64,000 bases of DNA, from the NCBI RefSeq assembly GCF_022748595.1, contig NZ_JALDSX010000009.1, positions 39,254 through 103,253 of the forward strand. Reading direction: 5' to 3'. The stretch comes from Brevibacterium sp. ZH18. Lineage in GTDB: Bacteria; Actinomycetota; Actinomycetes; Actinomycetales; Brevibacteriaceae. The notes below the pieces were generated by a model, which worked only from the letters and a program-made list of their open reading frames with translations, had not been told where the DNA came from and searched no databases. Position 1 is the stretch's first letter. Each line of letters opens with the position of its first letter. The position numbers were made by a program, and so were the translations under genes. This document shows, piece by piece, positions 1 through 7,039 of this stretch.

Positions 1-827
1 ATGGCGGTCGGGGCACGTCGGGATTTCGTCTTCAGCGCGGGAGCATCGGCGAGCAGCCGGGACGTGTAGTCAGTCGCGGGCCGGGAGAAGATCCGGTCAG
101 CGGACCCGGCCTCGACGACCTTCCCGGACTGCATGACGACGACCTCATCGGCGCGCTCACCGGCGACCGCGAGATCGTGGGTGATGAACAGGATGCCCAT
201 GTCGGTCTCCGCACGCAGGTCGTCGAGGAGGTCGAGGACCTGTTTCTGCACGGTCACATCGAGGGCCGAGGTCGGCTCGTCGGCGATGAGCAGACGCGGA
301 CGCAGTGCGATGGCCGAAGCGATGAGCACCCGTTGACGCATACCGCCGGAGAGCTCGTGCGGGAACTGATCCGCGCGCATCTCGGGACGGTCGATGCCGA
401 CCTTCTCCAGCAGATCGAGGACCTGGGCTCGTGCGGACTTGCGGTCGGCGCGCCCGTGGATCCGCAGCGCCTCGGCGACGGACTTCCCGATCGTCTGCAG
501 CGGGTTGAGCGAATTGCCGGGGTCCTGCGGAACGTAGCCGATCTGACTGCCGCGCACACCCCGCCAGGCGGTCGTGCCCAGCGAACCCAGATCGACCGAG
601 CCTAAGTGGATGTGGCCGCCCGTGACTCGTGCGGTCTCGGGGAGGAGGCCGATGACCGCGTTCGCCGTCGTCGACTTTCCCGACCCGGATTCGCCGACAA
701 CCGCGGTCATCGATCCGGGCCGGACCACGAGATTGAGCCCGTCGACAGCCGGGGGTGCCGATTCGCCTCGGCGGGAGAAGTCGACGGTGAGTCCCTCGAC
801 CTTCAGCAGCGGAGTCGCATCGGTCAT
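1..827 (-). CDS. Peptide-type ABC transporter ATP-binding protein (partial, runs off window)
   Basis: This cytoplasmic ATPase energises the DppBC-type importer encoded just upstream. The reading frame is open from the ATG at 827 to the window edge. It shows Walker A (GESGSGKST), Q-loop region (YVPQDPGNS), ABC signature (LSGGMRQR), Walker B with D-loop (LLIADEPTSALD) and the switch histidine (FITHDLAV). The start overlaps the permease stop by 4 bases (ATGA), so the two are probably translationally coupled. About 275 residues are visible, and the last ones (YTSRLLADAPAL) mark the end of a first OppD-like domain. The protein could stop soon after or continue into a second ATPase domain, as fused DppD-DppF proteins do; the window cannot decide. 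Confidence 0.93.
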   Translation of the reverse strand, partial: MTDATPLLKVEGLTVDFSRRGESAPPAVDGLNLVVRPGSMTAVVGESGSGKSTTANAVIGLLPETARVTGGHIHLGSVDLGSLGTTAWRGVRGSQIGYVPQDPGNSLNPLQTIGKSVAEALRIHGRADRKSARAQVLDLLEKVGIDRPEMRADQFPHELSGGMRQRVLIASAIALRPRLLIADEPTSALDVTVQKQVLDLLDDLRAETDMGILFITHDLAVAGERADEVVVMQSGKVVEAGSADRIFSRPATDYTSRLLADAPALKTKSRRAPTA

Positions 828-1687
828 GATGTTGCCTTTCGCAGGGTGTTGCCGATCTGGTGGGTGGCCAGGACGATGGCCATGACGACGAGGCCGGGGA
901 AGACCGTCAGCCACCAGGCGGTGGCGACGAAGTTGCGGCCCTCGGCGATGATGAGACCCCATTCCGGGGTCGGCGGGGGAGTGCCGTAGCCCAGGAAGCC
1001 CAGCGTCGAGATCTGCAGGATCGCGGATCCGATCTGCAGGACGGCCAGGGACAGCACAGGGGAGATCGAGTTCGGCAGGATGTGTCGGAACAGGACTGAG
1101 AAGAACGTCCCGCCCGATCCGTAGGCTGCGGCCACGAAGTCGCTCGTGTTGATCCGTACGGCCTCTGACCTGGCCAGCCGGGCGAACTGGGCGATGGCCG
1201 TGACGCCGACGGCGATGGCCGCGTTGATCGTGCCGAAGCCGAGGACGATGACGATCGAGAGGCTGAGCAGGATCGCAGGGATCGAGAGCAGCACGTCGAT
1301 GAAGCGCATGAGCACATCGTCGAGCCAGCCGCGTCGAGTCCCGGCGATGAGGCCGATCGCGGTGCCCACGATGAGGCCGACGCCCACTGCCACCAGCGCC
1401 GCCAGCAGTGACTGCGAAGCGCCGTAGACGACACGGGTGAACGCGTCACGGCCGGTCTGGTCGGTGCCGAACCAATGGTCGAGGCTCGGCGCGAGCAGAG
1501 CTGCTGTGTCCCCGCCGTCGTTGGGATCGTGGTGGGTGAACAGGCTCGGGAAGAGCGCCCACAGGACTGCGATGAGCAGGATGAGCGCCGAGACGATGGT
1601 TGCCGGTCCGATGGCATTGGCGCGGCGGCTGCGGCCGGGGCGGGTCGCCTCGGGGGAGGTGCGGGTGATCGCGGTGAAGAGGCTCAT
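824..1687 (-). CDS. ABC transporter permease, DppC/OppC-like
   Basis: This is one of two inner-membrane channel subunits of the importer, 287 residues long. A charged cytoplasmic N-terminus is followed by a first membrane helix (about residues 27-50). An extracytoplasmic stretch with the family-typical HWFGTDQTGRDAFTR motif comes next, then five more hydrophobic segments. The EAA-type coupling loop lies near AAAYGSGGTFFSVLFRHILPN. It overlaps the upstream permease and the downstream ATPase by 4 bases on each side, so the operon is tightly coupled. The substrate cannot be read from the permease itself. The leader peptide ahead of the operon hints at a sulfur-containing compound. Confidence 0.92.
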   Translation of the reverse strand: MSLFTAITRTSPEATRPGRSRRANAIGPATIVSALILLIAVLWALFPSLFTHHDPNDGGDTAALLAPSLDHWFGTDQTGRDAFTRVVYGASQSLLAALVAVGVGLIVGTAIGLIAGTRRGWLDDVLMRFIDVLLSIPAILLSLSIVIVLGFGTINAAIAVGVTAIAQFARLARSEAVRINTSDFVAAAYGSGGTFFSVLFRHILPNSISPVLSLAVLQIGSAILQISTLGFLGYGTPPPTPEWGLIIAEGRNFVATAWWLTVFPGLVVMAIVLATHQIGNTLRKATS

Positions 1688-2802
1688 GAACGCGGACCTT
1701 TCGTCTCGTGCGACGCGGGGGAGCGGCCCGGCTCGGAACTCTCGTCCCAGCCGAGGTCGACGCCGACGCTGCCGGCCGTCGTGGCCAGGGCTCGGCGGGT
1801 GGAAGCGTCCGCTTTGGTCGACGACCGGAATGCCCCCGCCGAGGCGGTGCTGGCCTGACTGCGCAGGCGAACGTCGATGATCGGGTAGAGGAGATCGACG
1901 ATGAGGTTGATGATGACGTAGGCGAAGGTCGCGATGACCACGACGGCGAGCAGGATCGGATTGTCCCGGTGGGTCACGGCCTGCGCGGTGATCTGCCCGA
2001 TGCCGTTGCGGCCGAAGACGGTCTCGGTGACCACGGCGCCGGCGACGAGCTCACCGAAGACGAGTCCGATGATGGTCAGACCCGGCAGCACCGCATTGCG
2101 GGCGACCGTGTGGACGAGGATCCACAGTTCGGACGCACCCTTCGCCGAGGTGACCTTGACGAAGCCGGAGGCCTTGACGTCGGTGATCGAACGGATGAGG
2201 ACCTGTGCGATCGGGGCCGACAGCGGAACCGCCACGGTCAGCGTGGGCAGGACGAGCGCCTCGGCGGGGCCGGGGGAGACCACGGAGACCACCCCCAGCT
2301 GAAACGAGAACACCTGGATGAGCAGGATGCCGAGCCAGAACACCGGGATCGAGATGAACAGACTGGGGACCGAGTCGAGGACTCGCCGGACCCAGGACAG
2401 AGGTCCGGTCGCCGGCCCGAAGGTCGCGAGCACCGCGATGACCACGGCGAGGACCAGCGCGGTGGTGAACCCTGAGAGCGCGAGCACTGCGGTCGAGGGC
2501 AGAGCCGCGGCGATGATCGTCGAGACCGCGGCACCGGTTTGGACGGAGAAGCCGAAGTTACCGGTGAAGAAGCCGCCGAGAGCGAGCAGGTAGCGGCTGA
2601 ACCAGGGTTCGTCGGCACCGGTTTCGGTGCGGATCTCGGCGACCTGGTCGGCCGAGAGGCCGAGCGCCGGATCGGCAAAGCGCGCGGTGACGCCGTCGCC
2701 GGGAATGAGGCTGAGCAGGATGAACGCTGCGGTGAAGGCGAGCAGGAGCACGAGCAGTGCCTGGCCCAGCCGCAGGAAGAGGTAGCGGGTGTCGATGATC
2801 AT
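1684..2802 (-). CDS. ABC transporter permease, DppB/OppB-like, with C-terminal extension
   Basis: This is the second channel subunit of the importer, 372 residues. The first helix (about residues 7-30), the extracytoplasmic loop and the five-helix permease core match the DppB family. The core ends near LLYPIIDVRLRSQ at about residue 315. A further 55 or so polar residues, rich in Ala, Ser and Arg, follow; DppB proteins usually stop at about 310-335 residues, so this tail is an unusual extra. The gene starts within the stop codon of the binding-protein gene and ends within the start of the DppC-like gene, with 4-base overlaps at both junctions. Confidence 0.92.
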   Translation of the reverse strand: MIIDTRYLFLRLGQALLVLLLAFTAAFILLSLIPGDGVTARFADPALGLSADQVAEIRTETGADEPWFSRYLLALGGFFTGNFGFSVQTGAAVSTIIAAALPSTAVLALSGFTTALVLAVVIAVLATFGPATGPLSWVRRVLDSVPSLFISIPVFWLGILLIQVFSFQLGVVSVVSPGPAEALVLPTLTVAVPLSAPIAQVLIRSITDVKASGFVKVTSAKGASELWILVHTVARNAVLPGLTIIGLVFGELVAGAVVTETVFGRNGIGQITAQAVTHRDNPILLAVVVIATFAYVIINLIVDLLYPIIDVRLRSQASTASAGAFRSSTKADASTRRALATTAGSVGVDLGWDESSEPGRSPASHETKGPRS

Positions 2803-4535
2803 TTCTCTCCTGCCAACCAGGCGCTGTAGAAGTCGGGACGGCCCACAGGTTCGGTCGCGAAGCCGTGGACGTGGCGGCGGAAGGCGAAGACCTGGGGCTC
2901 TTCGAAGAAGGGCAGCACGTAGGCGTTGTCGACCAGGTAGTCCTGGACCTTCTCGGCAGCCTTCTGCCGCTTCTCGGTCACGGGCTCAGAGGCGAGCGCG
3001 TCGAGGAGCCGGTCGATCTCCGGGTCGATGCTCTCTTCATCGGCATCCGTGCGATCCTTCCCGTTGAGGAAGACGTCGCGGTTGACCGAGGAATAGTTGG
3101 ACCGCAGATTGTCGAAGTCCGCGCGGGCGACCATCGAGTGATAGATCTGGACCGTCTCGAGATCGAGTGCGTCGAGCGTCTGCTTGGACTGGTCGCCGGG
3201 GTTGATGGAGAGTCGCACGCCGACGCGGCGCAGCTGCTGCTGGATGAGGGTCTGAACCTCATTCGACCGTGGCTGCGGCAAGGCGATGTTGACGACAAGG
3301 GCCAGCACCTGACCGTCCTTGGTGCGAAAGCCCTGCCCGTTGCGCTCGCCCCAGCCGGCCTCGTCGAGGAGGCTGTTCGCTTCATCCGGGTTGTGGACCC
3401 AGGAGTCGGACTGGTCCTTGTAGCCCATCGCGCCCTTGGCCAGCAGGCCGGTCGCCAGCGGGTAGTTGGGAGTGAAGAGCTTGTCGACGATCTCCTGCCG
3501 GTCGATGGCGGCGATGATGGCCTGGCGGACCTTGAGGTCAGCTAGCAGTTCGTGCCGGAACCGGAAGTTGATGCTGTTGTTGATGCCGTTCGTGGCCTTC
3601 GCGAAGAGGCGCAGCCCCTGTTCCTTCACCCGCGGCTCATCCGGAGCTTGGACGTCGCGGACACCGTCGGCCTGGCCAGAGAGGACCGCGCCGATACGCA
3701 CCGAGTATTCGTTGTTGGCCAGGTAGTCGATGCCGTCGAGGTGGGCTCGGCCTTGGTGGGACAGATGCGGCGGTGCCCAGTCGTAGTCGTCTCGAGCGCG
3801 GACGGAGAGCTTCGTGCCGATAGTCTCCTCGGTGATGTGGAACGGCCCGCAAGTGTGGATCTGCGTGGCTCCGCCGGGACCGAAGCCCTCGGCGTCCAGT
3901 GCCAGCGTCGAGTCGGCGAGGAGGCCCGCATTCATCGTCGACGTCGCCTGCGCGAAGCCGGGGGACGGGGCGCTGAAGTGGAAACGGACGCGGTTCTCAC
4001 CGAGCACTTCGCTGCGCTCATAGTTCGAGATCTGTTCGGAGACCGGCAGTGTGCGCGCCTCGTCGCCCTTACCGAAGAGATCGAAGTTCGCAGCGACGTT
4101 CTTCGCCGTCAGCGGTGATCCGTCGGAGTAGGTCACACCATCACGGATCGTGAACGTGAACTCGGTGGCATCGGCATTGATCTCGGGCAGCTCAGTGGCC
4201 AGCCAGGGGTGGAGGTCGAGGGTCGTCGGATCCTGCCACAGCAGGCGGGCCGAGATGTTGTTCAGGATGCCGCCGTTGGGGTAGAACCCGACCGAGGGCG
4301 GATAGAGCAGCGTCCAGGTCTGGGGTTCGAAGTACGTGAGCACTCCGCCCTTGACGGGCTGACCGGTATCGGCCAATGGCGCGTCATCGGTGGGGGTGCA
4401 GGCGGAGAGTGTGATGATCGTGCCCAATCCCAGCCCGAGGCTGAGGAAATTGCGCCGGCCGACAGTGCGCGAGGGACGTCCCGCATGTGAGGTGCGGGCG
4501 TCATGCGCCGAGGCGAGGGGACGGAGATCCGTCAT
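2799..4535 (-). CDS. ABC transporter substrate-binding lipoprotein, SBP family 5
   Basis: This 578-residue extracellular binding protein delivers substrate to the DppBC-like permease. A twin-arginine-like stretch (GRRNFLSLGLGLG) precedes the lipobox LSAC, so lipidation is expected at Cys46 and export may use the Tat route. The mature part has SBP_bac_5 features: an N-terminal TLDLHPWLATELPEIN block, FTIRDGVTYSDGSPLTAKNV and a C-terminal hinge region near NAYVLPFFEEP. It is the first structural gene of a four-gene operon transcribed leftwards. It sits 63 bases downstream of a short leader peptide resembling actinobacterial cysteine attenuators. The family binds peptides, nickel and other small molecules, so the sulfur assignment is inference. 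Confidence 0.9.
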   Translation of the reverse strand: MTDLRPLASAHDARTSHAGRPSRTVGRRNFLSLGLGLGTIITLSACTPTDDAPLADTGQPVKGGVLTYFEPQTWTLLYPPSVGFYPNGGILNNISARLLWQDPTTLDLHPWLATELPEINADATEFTFTIRDGVTYSDGSPLTAKNVAANFDLFGKGDEARTLPVSEQISNYERSEVLGENRVRFHFSAPSPGFAQATSTMNAGLLADSTLALDAEGFGPGGATQIHTCGPFHITEETIGTKLSVRARDDYDWAPPHLSHQGRAHLDGIDYLANNEYSVRIGAVLSGQADGVRDVQAPDEPRVKEQGLRLFAKATNGINNSINFRFRHELLADLKVRQAIIAAIDRQEIVDKLFTPNYPLATGLLAKGAMGYKDQSDSWVHNPDEANSLLDEAGWGERNGQGFRTKDGQVLALVVNIALPQPRSNEVQTLIQQQLRRVGVRLSINPGDQSKQTLDALDLETVQIYHSMVARADFDNLRSNYSSVNRDVFLNGKDRTDADEESIDPEIDRLLDALASEPVTEKRQKAAEKVQDYLVDNAYVLPFFEEPQVFAFRRHVHGFATEPVGRPDFYSAWLAGEK

Positions 4536-4598
4536 GGAATGTGGTCCTTTGTACAGGTCAACGGTGAGCAGGGCAGTGAGTGGGGTGTGAAAGATAGC

Positions 4599-4655
4599 TC
4601 AACAATTGGAGCTGGTCACCAGCATGAGGTCGACGTGGAGGCGGTGCCACCACAT
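4599..4655 (-). CDS. Short leader peptide, probable cysteine-responsive attenuator
   Basis: An 18-codon ORF reads MWWHRLHVDLMLVTSSNC and ends in a Cys codon followed by TGA. The RLHVDL core and terminal cysteine match the 'putative leader peptide' family of Actinobacteria, found upstream of sulfur-assimilation and ABC-transporter operons. Related Cys-ending leader ORFs control operons by cysteine-responsive attenuation in mycobacteria. A good ribosome site (GGAGAAG, then CAA) precedes the ATG at 4655; in-frame ATGs at 4673 and 4679 are alternatives. A hairpin-forming GCTGGTGACCAGC lies inside the ORF just before the Cys codon. The next gene starts 63 bases downstream. The peptide is almost certainly a regulatory device rather than a working protein. 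Confidence 0.75.
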   Translation of the reverse strand: MWWHRLHVDLMLVTSSNC

Positions 4656-4685
4656 TTGCTTCTCCGCGTGCATCTGCATGCCTTG

Positions 4686-4715
4686 AGTTAAGCGCATCGG
4701 TGTACTGACAGTCAA
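4686..4715 (-). promoter_or_regulatory. Candidate promoter of the leader peptide / ABC operon
   Basis: Read on the minus strand, TTGACT (4715-4710) and TTAACT (4691-4686) are separated by 18 bases. This gives a predicted start near 4679 and a 5' leader of about 25 bases before the ribosome site of the leader peptide. The divergent VOC gene begins at 4737, so promoter elements for both directions share this gap. Confidence 0.45.
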
Positions 4716-4736
4716 TTGGAGGCTTAATATTGAGAC

Positions 4737-5381
4737 ATGTTGATTCCTTCGAATGTCGACCACCTCGTGATTGCGGCTCCAGTCCTCGCTGAATGTGTTG
4801 AGCAATGTCACGCGAACCTTGGGGTGCTTCCCATTGCCGGCGGAGTGCATCCCGGCCTCGGTACGGCCAATGCCCTGCTCGGCCTCACGACTGCAGGCGC
4901 CCACCGCGTCTACCTTGAACTCATCGGTCCCGACCCCGAGCAGGACCCGGACCTCGCTGCCGCTCGCCTGGCCGGGATCACCGAGCCCACGGTGCAGCGG
5001 TGGGCCATCTGCCCGGACGATTTCGATTCGGCCGTCGCGACTGCTGCGAAATCGCAGGACCCGATTGTCGACCTCGGCGAGGTCTATGACATGTCCCGGC
5101 GCATTCCTGAGGGCGAGCTTCTCGAATGGCGGCTGACGCGGCGGACTCCGCTGGCGCTGGGAGGAATCCAGCCGTTCCTCATCGATTGGAAGTCCTCGCC
5201 GCATCCTTCGGAGCAGGCGATGCCCGCCGTCGAGCTCGAAGCGTTCTGGGCCACGAGCCCGGATGCGGATGAGACGCGCAGTATCCTCGACGTTCTGGCG
5301 GCTAGGATCGAGACAGAGGCAGGAGTCTCCGAATCCCTGCACGCCACGCTGAAAGGTCCCGGTGGATCATGGACGATCTGA
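4737..5381 (+). CDS. VOC-superfamily (glyoxalase-like domain) protein, first of a tandem pair
   Basis: This 214-residue soluble protein starts SNVDHLVIAAPVLAECVEQ, the typical first beta-alpha unit of the glyoxalase_3-like VOC fold. Further landmarks are GGVHPGLGTANALLGL, VYLELIGPDP and PEGELLEWRLTRR. It is a paralogue of the next gene, which carries the same motifs in the same order, and overlaps it by 13 bases. VOC proteins are metal-dependent lyases, isomerases, dioxygenases or resistance proteins; the substrate here cannot be named. It is divergent from the ABC operon and shares its intergenic region. A GGAGG lies 15 bases ahead of the ATG, longer than ideal spacing, so the exact start is slightly uncertain. 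Confidence 0.82.
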   Translation: MLIPSNVDHLVIAAPVLAECVEQCHANLGVLPIAGGVHPGLGTANALLGLTTAGAHRVYLELIGPDPEQDPDLAAARLAGITEPTVQRWAICPDDFDSAVATAAKSQDPIVDLGEVYDMSRRIPEGELLEWRLTRRTPLALGGIQPFLIDWKSSPHPSEQAMPAVELEAFWATSPDADETRSILDVLAARIETEAGVSESLHATLKGPGGSWTI

Positions 5382-6037
5382 ACTCGATTCCCTCCAATCT
5401 CGACCATCTCATCATCACGGTCCCCGAGCTCGAAGCCGGGATCGCCGAGTTCGAGCGACTGACCGGAGTCCGAGCTGTCGCCGGCGGTCGTCATCCGGGA
5501 CGGGGAACGGCGAACTTCCTCGTCGGCCTCGCGCCCGCTGGGTGGTCGACCGGTGCGCACACGTACCTTGAGATCCTCGGCCCCGATCCGCAGCAGGAAG
5601 CTCCGGCCGATGGCACTCTTCCTCTCGACGCCCACCTGGCCCAGGGTCTGACTCTGCAGACGTGGGCCATCCATCCGCCCGCATTCCTCGCGAAGGTCGC
5701 CGGCGCCAATACCGAGGGAGTCGACTTCGGTGAGGTCCGCGACATGTCCCGGGAGACCGCGGACGGTGACCTCCTTGAGTGGCGGCTGACGTCGAAGCAG
5801 CCGCTGCCGCACCAGGGGACGCAGCCGTTCCTCATCGACTGGGGCGAGTCGACCCACCCCGCCGAGGCGGCTCTGCCCTCCGTCGAACTGCTCGAGTTCT
5901 CGGTCGAATCTCCTGATGCCGAGGCCACGCGTGCAGCACTCGCCGTGCTCGGTGCCCCGGACGCTGTGGTCGTCGATGGCCCTGACTATCGACTCCATGC
6001 TCGGCTGCGTGGTCCCGGCGGCGTGCTCGAGTTCTGA
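5369..6037 (+). CDS. VOC-superfamily (glyoxalase-like domain) protein, second of a tandem pair
   Basis: This 222-residue protein is clearly related to the preceding gene. Shared blocks include NLDHLIITVPELEAGI, GGRHPGRGTANFLVGL, YLEILGPDPQ, DMSRETADGDLLEWRL and QPFLIDWGES. The ATG lies inside the end of the first gene, so the pair is a tandem duplication translated together. It ends in LHARLRGPGGVLEF, matching the LHATLKGPGGSWTI end of its neighbour. The family is VOC/glyoxalase_3-like; the reaction is unknown. Whether the two proteins form a heterodimer, as VOC half-domains sometimes do, is an open inference. Confidence 0.82.
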   Translation: MDDLNSIPSNLDHLIITVPELEAGIAEFERLTGVRAVAGGRHPGRGTANFLVGLAPAGWSTGAHTYLEILGPDPQQEAPADGTLPLDAHLAQGLTLQTWAIHPPAFLAKVAGANTEGVDFGEVRDMSRETADGDLLEWRLTSKQPLPHQGTQPFLIDWGESTHPAEAALPSVELLEFSVESPDAEATRAALAVLGAPDAVVVDGPDYRLHARLRGPGGVLEF

Positions 6038-6115
6038 GCCTGCTGGCGACCAACGGTTGACGCTCGCGGTCGCTTCGACCCGTATCTGAGAGTGTCTCGC
6101 GATAGACTCACAGAC

Positions 6116-6961
6116 GTGTCGAGACTTCCGCGCCCCACCCCGTTTTCCTCCGCCTCCTCCGTCCGCTCGTTGCGCTCCTCCGTCCATCCGTTGCGCGTGG
6201 GCGCGATGCTCATCTTCGCCTCCCTGCTCATCGGTTTGAGCGCCTGCGCCCCCGACTCGGTTGAGGAGACGAGACCGACTTCTGCCGCGGCCGAACCGGC
6301 TGCATCCTCCACGGGCGCGAGTGCGGGAACGGCTCCGAGCGACTCCGGCAGCCCCAGCGAGTCTGCAGGACCTACTGAGAGTGCAGGGTCCGACGGTGCA
6401 GAAGCTGCCGGTGCCGAGGGCATCAGTGAGAGCGACATCGATATGAGTGGCAGCGGCGAATGGGACCGCCCGGAGAAGGAGACCGGGCCCAATCGCAAAG
6501 GAGGGAAGACCTTCAAGGTCGCCCTGCGAGTCGAAGACAATCTGCCGATCGACGTCGATGGGGCTGCAGCCTTCATCATCACGACTCTGCAGGATGAGCG
6601 CGGTTGGCAGGATCTCGACGATGTGAACATCGAAATGGTCGATAAGGGCCAGGACGCGATGATCAGCATCGCCAGCCCCGACACGGTGGACTCGATGTGC
6701 CTGCCGCTGCGCACCCTGGGCAAGCTCTCGTGTCGCAACGGCAACAACGTCATTCTCAATGCGAAGCGCTGGGTCTCCGCCACGGACGAGTTCGACGACA
6801 TCACTCAGTACCGCCAGTACCTCATCAACCACGAGGTCGGCCACGCTTTGGGCCACAGCCACGAGAACTGTCCAGGTCCAGGCAAGACGGCTCCTCTCAT
6901 GCAGCAGCAGACCAAGGGCCTGCAGGGCTGCGAACCCAACGGGTGGCCCTCGAAGGCCTGA
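6116..6961 (+). CDS. DUF3152 lipoprotein, probable zinc metallopeptidase
   Basis: This secreted lipoprotein has 281 residues from the GTG at 6116. A hydrophobic segment ends in the lipobox LSAC (Cys44 from this start). A low-complexity Ser/Ala/Glu linker of about 75 residues follows, then the DUF3152 domain. That domain holds the zincin-like motif [17 protein letters not shown], i.e. HExGHxxGxxH with a Cys, and ends in [14 protein letters not shown]. Two conserved-looking cysteines (MCLPL, LSCRN) may form disulfides. The upstream TAGACT about 7 bases before the GTG supports leaderless transcription; an in-frame GTG at 6092 is an alternative. DUF3152 has no settled function; peptidase activity is inferred from the motif. 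Confidence 0.82.
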   Translation: MSRLPRPTPFSSASSVRSLRSSVHPLRVGAMLIFASLLIGLSACAPDSVEETRPTSAAAEPAASSTGASAGTAPSDSGSPSESAGPTESAGSDGAEAAGAEGISESDIDMSGSGEWDRPEKETGPNRKGGKTFKVALRVEDNLPIDVDGAAAFIITTLQDERGWQDLDDVNIEMVDKGQDAMISIASPDTVDSMCLPLRTLGKLSCRNGNNVILNAKRWVSATDEFDDITQYRQYLINHEVGHALGHSHENCPGPGKTAPLMQQQTKGLQGCEPNGWPSKA

Positions 6962-7001
6962 TGGATCCGGGTGGGAATAAGACTGCACCTTCCGTCGTTT
7001 A

Positions 7002-7020
7002 TTGAGTCATACACGCTCAA
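7002..7020 (+). promoter_or_regulatory. HAIR-like operator (HspR binding site)
   Basis: The inverted repeat TTGAGT-N7-GCTCAA differs from the HspR HAIR consensus (CTTGAGT-N7-ACTCAAG) at one inner base and the outermost positions. It lies 20 bases upstream of the TTG start of the Clp ATPase. HspR represses dnaK, clpB and lon in actinobacteria, so heat-shock control of this Clp gene is likely. Confidence 0.65.
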
Positions 7021-7039
7021 CTTTCAACAGGAGGTCAGA

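Noticed and set aside
4599..5342. A 247-codon minus-strand ORF covering the first VOC gene
   Set aside because: Only its last 18 codons are supported (leader peptide with its own ribosome site). The rest is the antisense of the VOC gene and has no family resemblance.
5084..6988. A 634-codon minus-strand ORF over the VOC and DUF3152 genes
   Set aside because: It is a GC-driven antisense frame without domains; the plus-strand genes carry clear family motifs.
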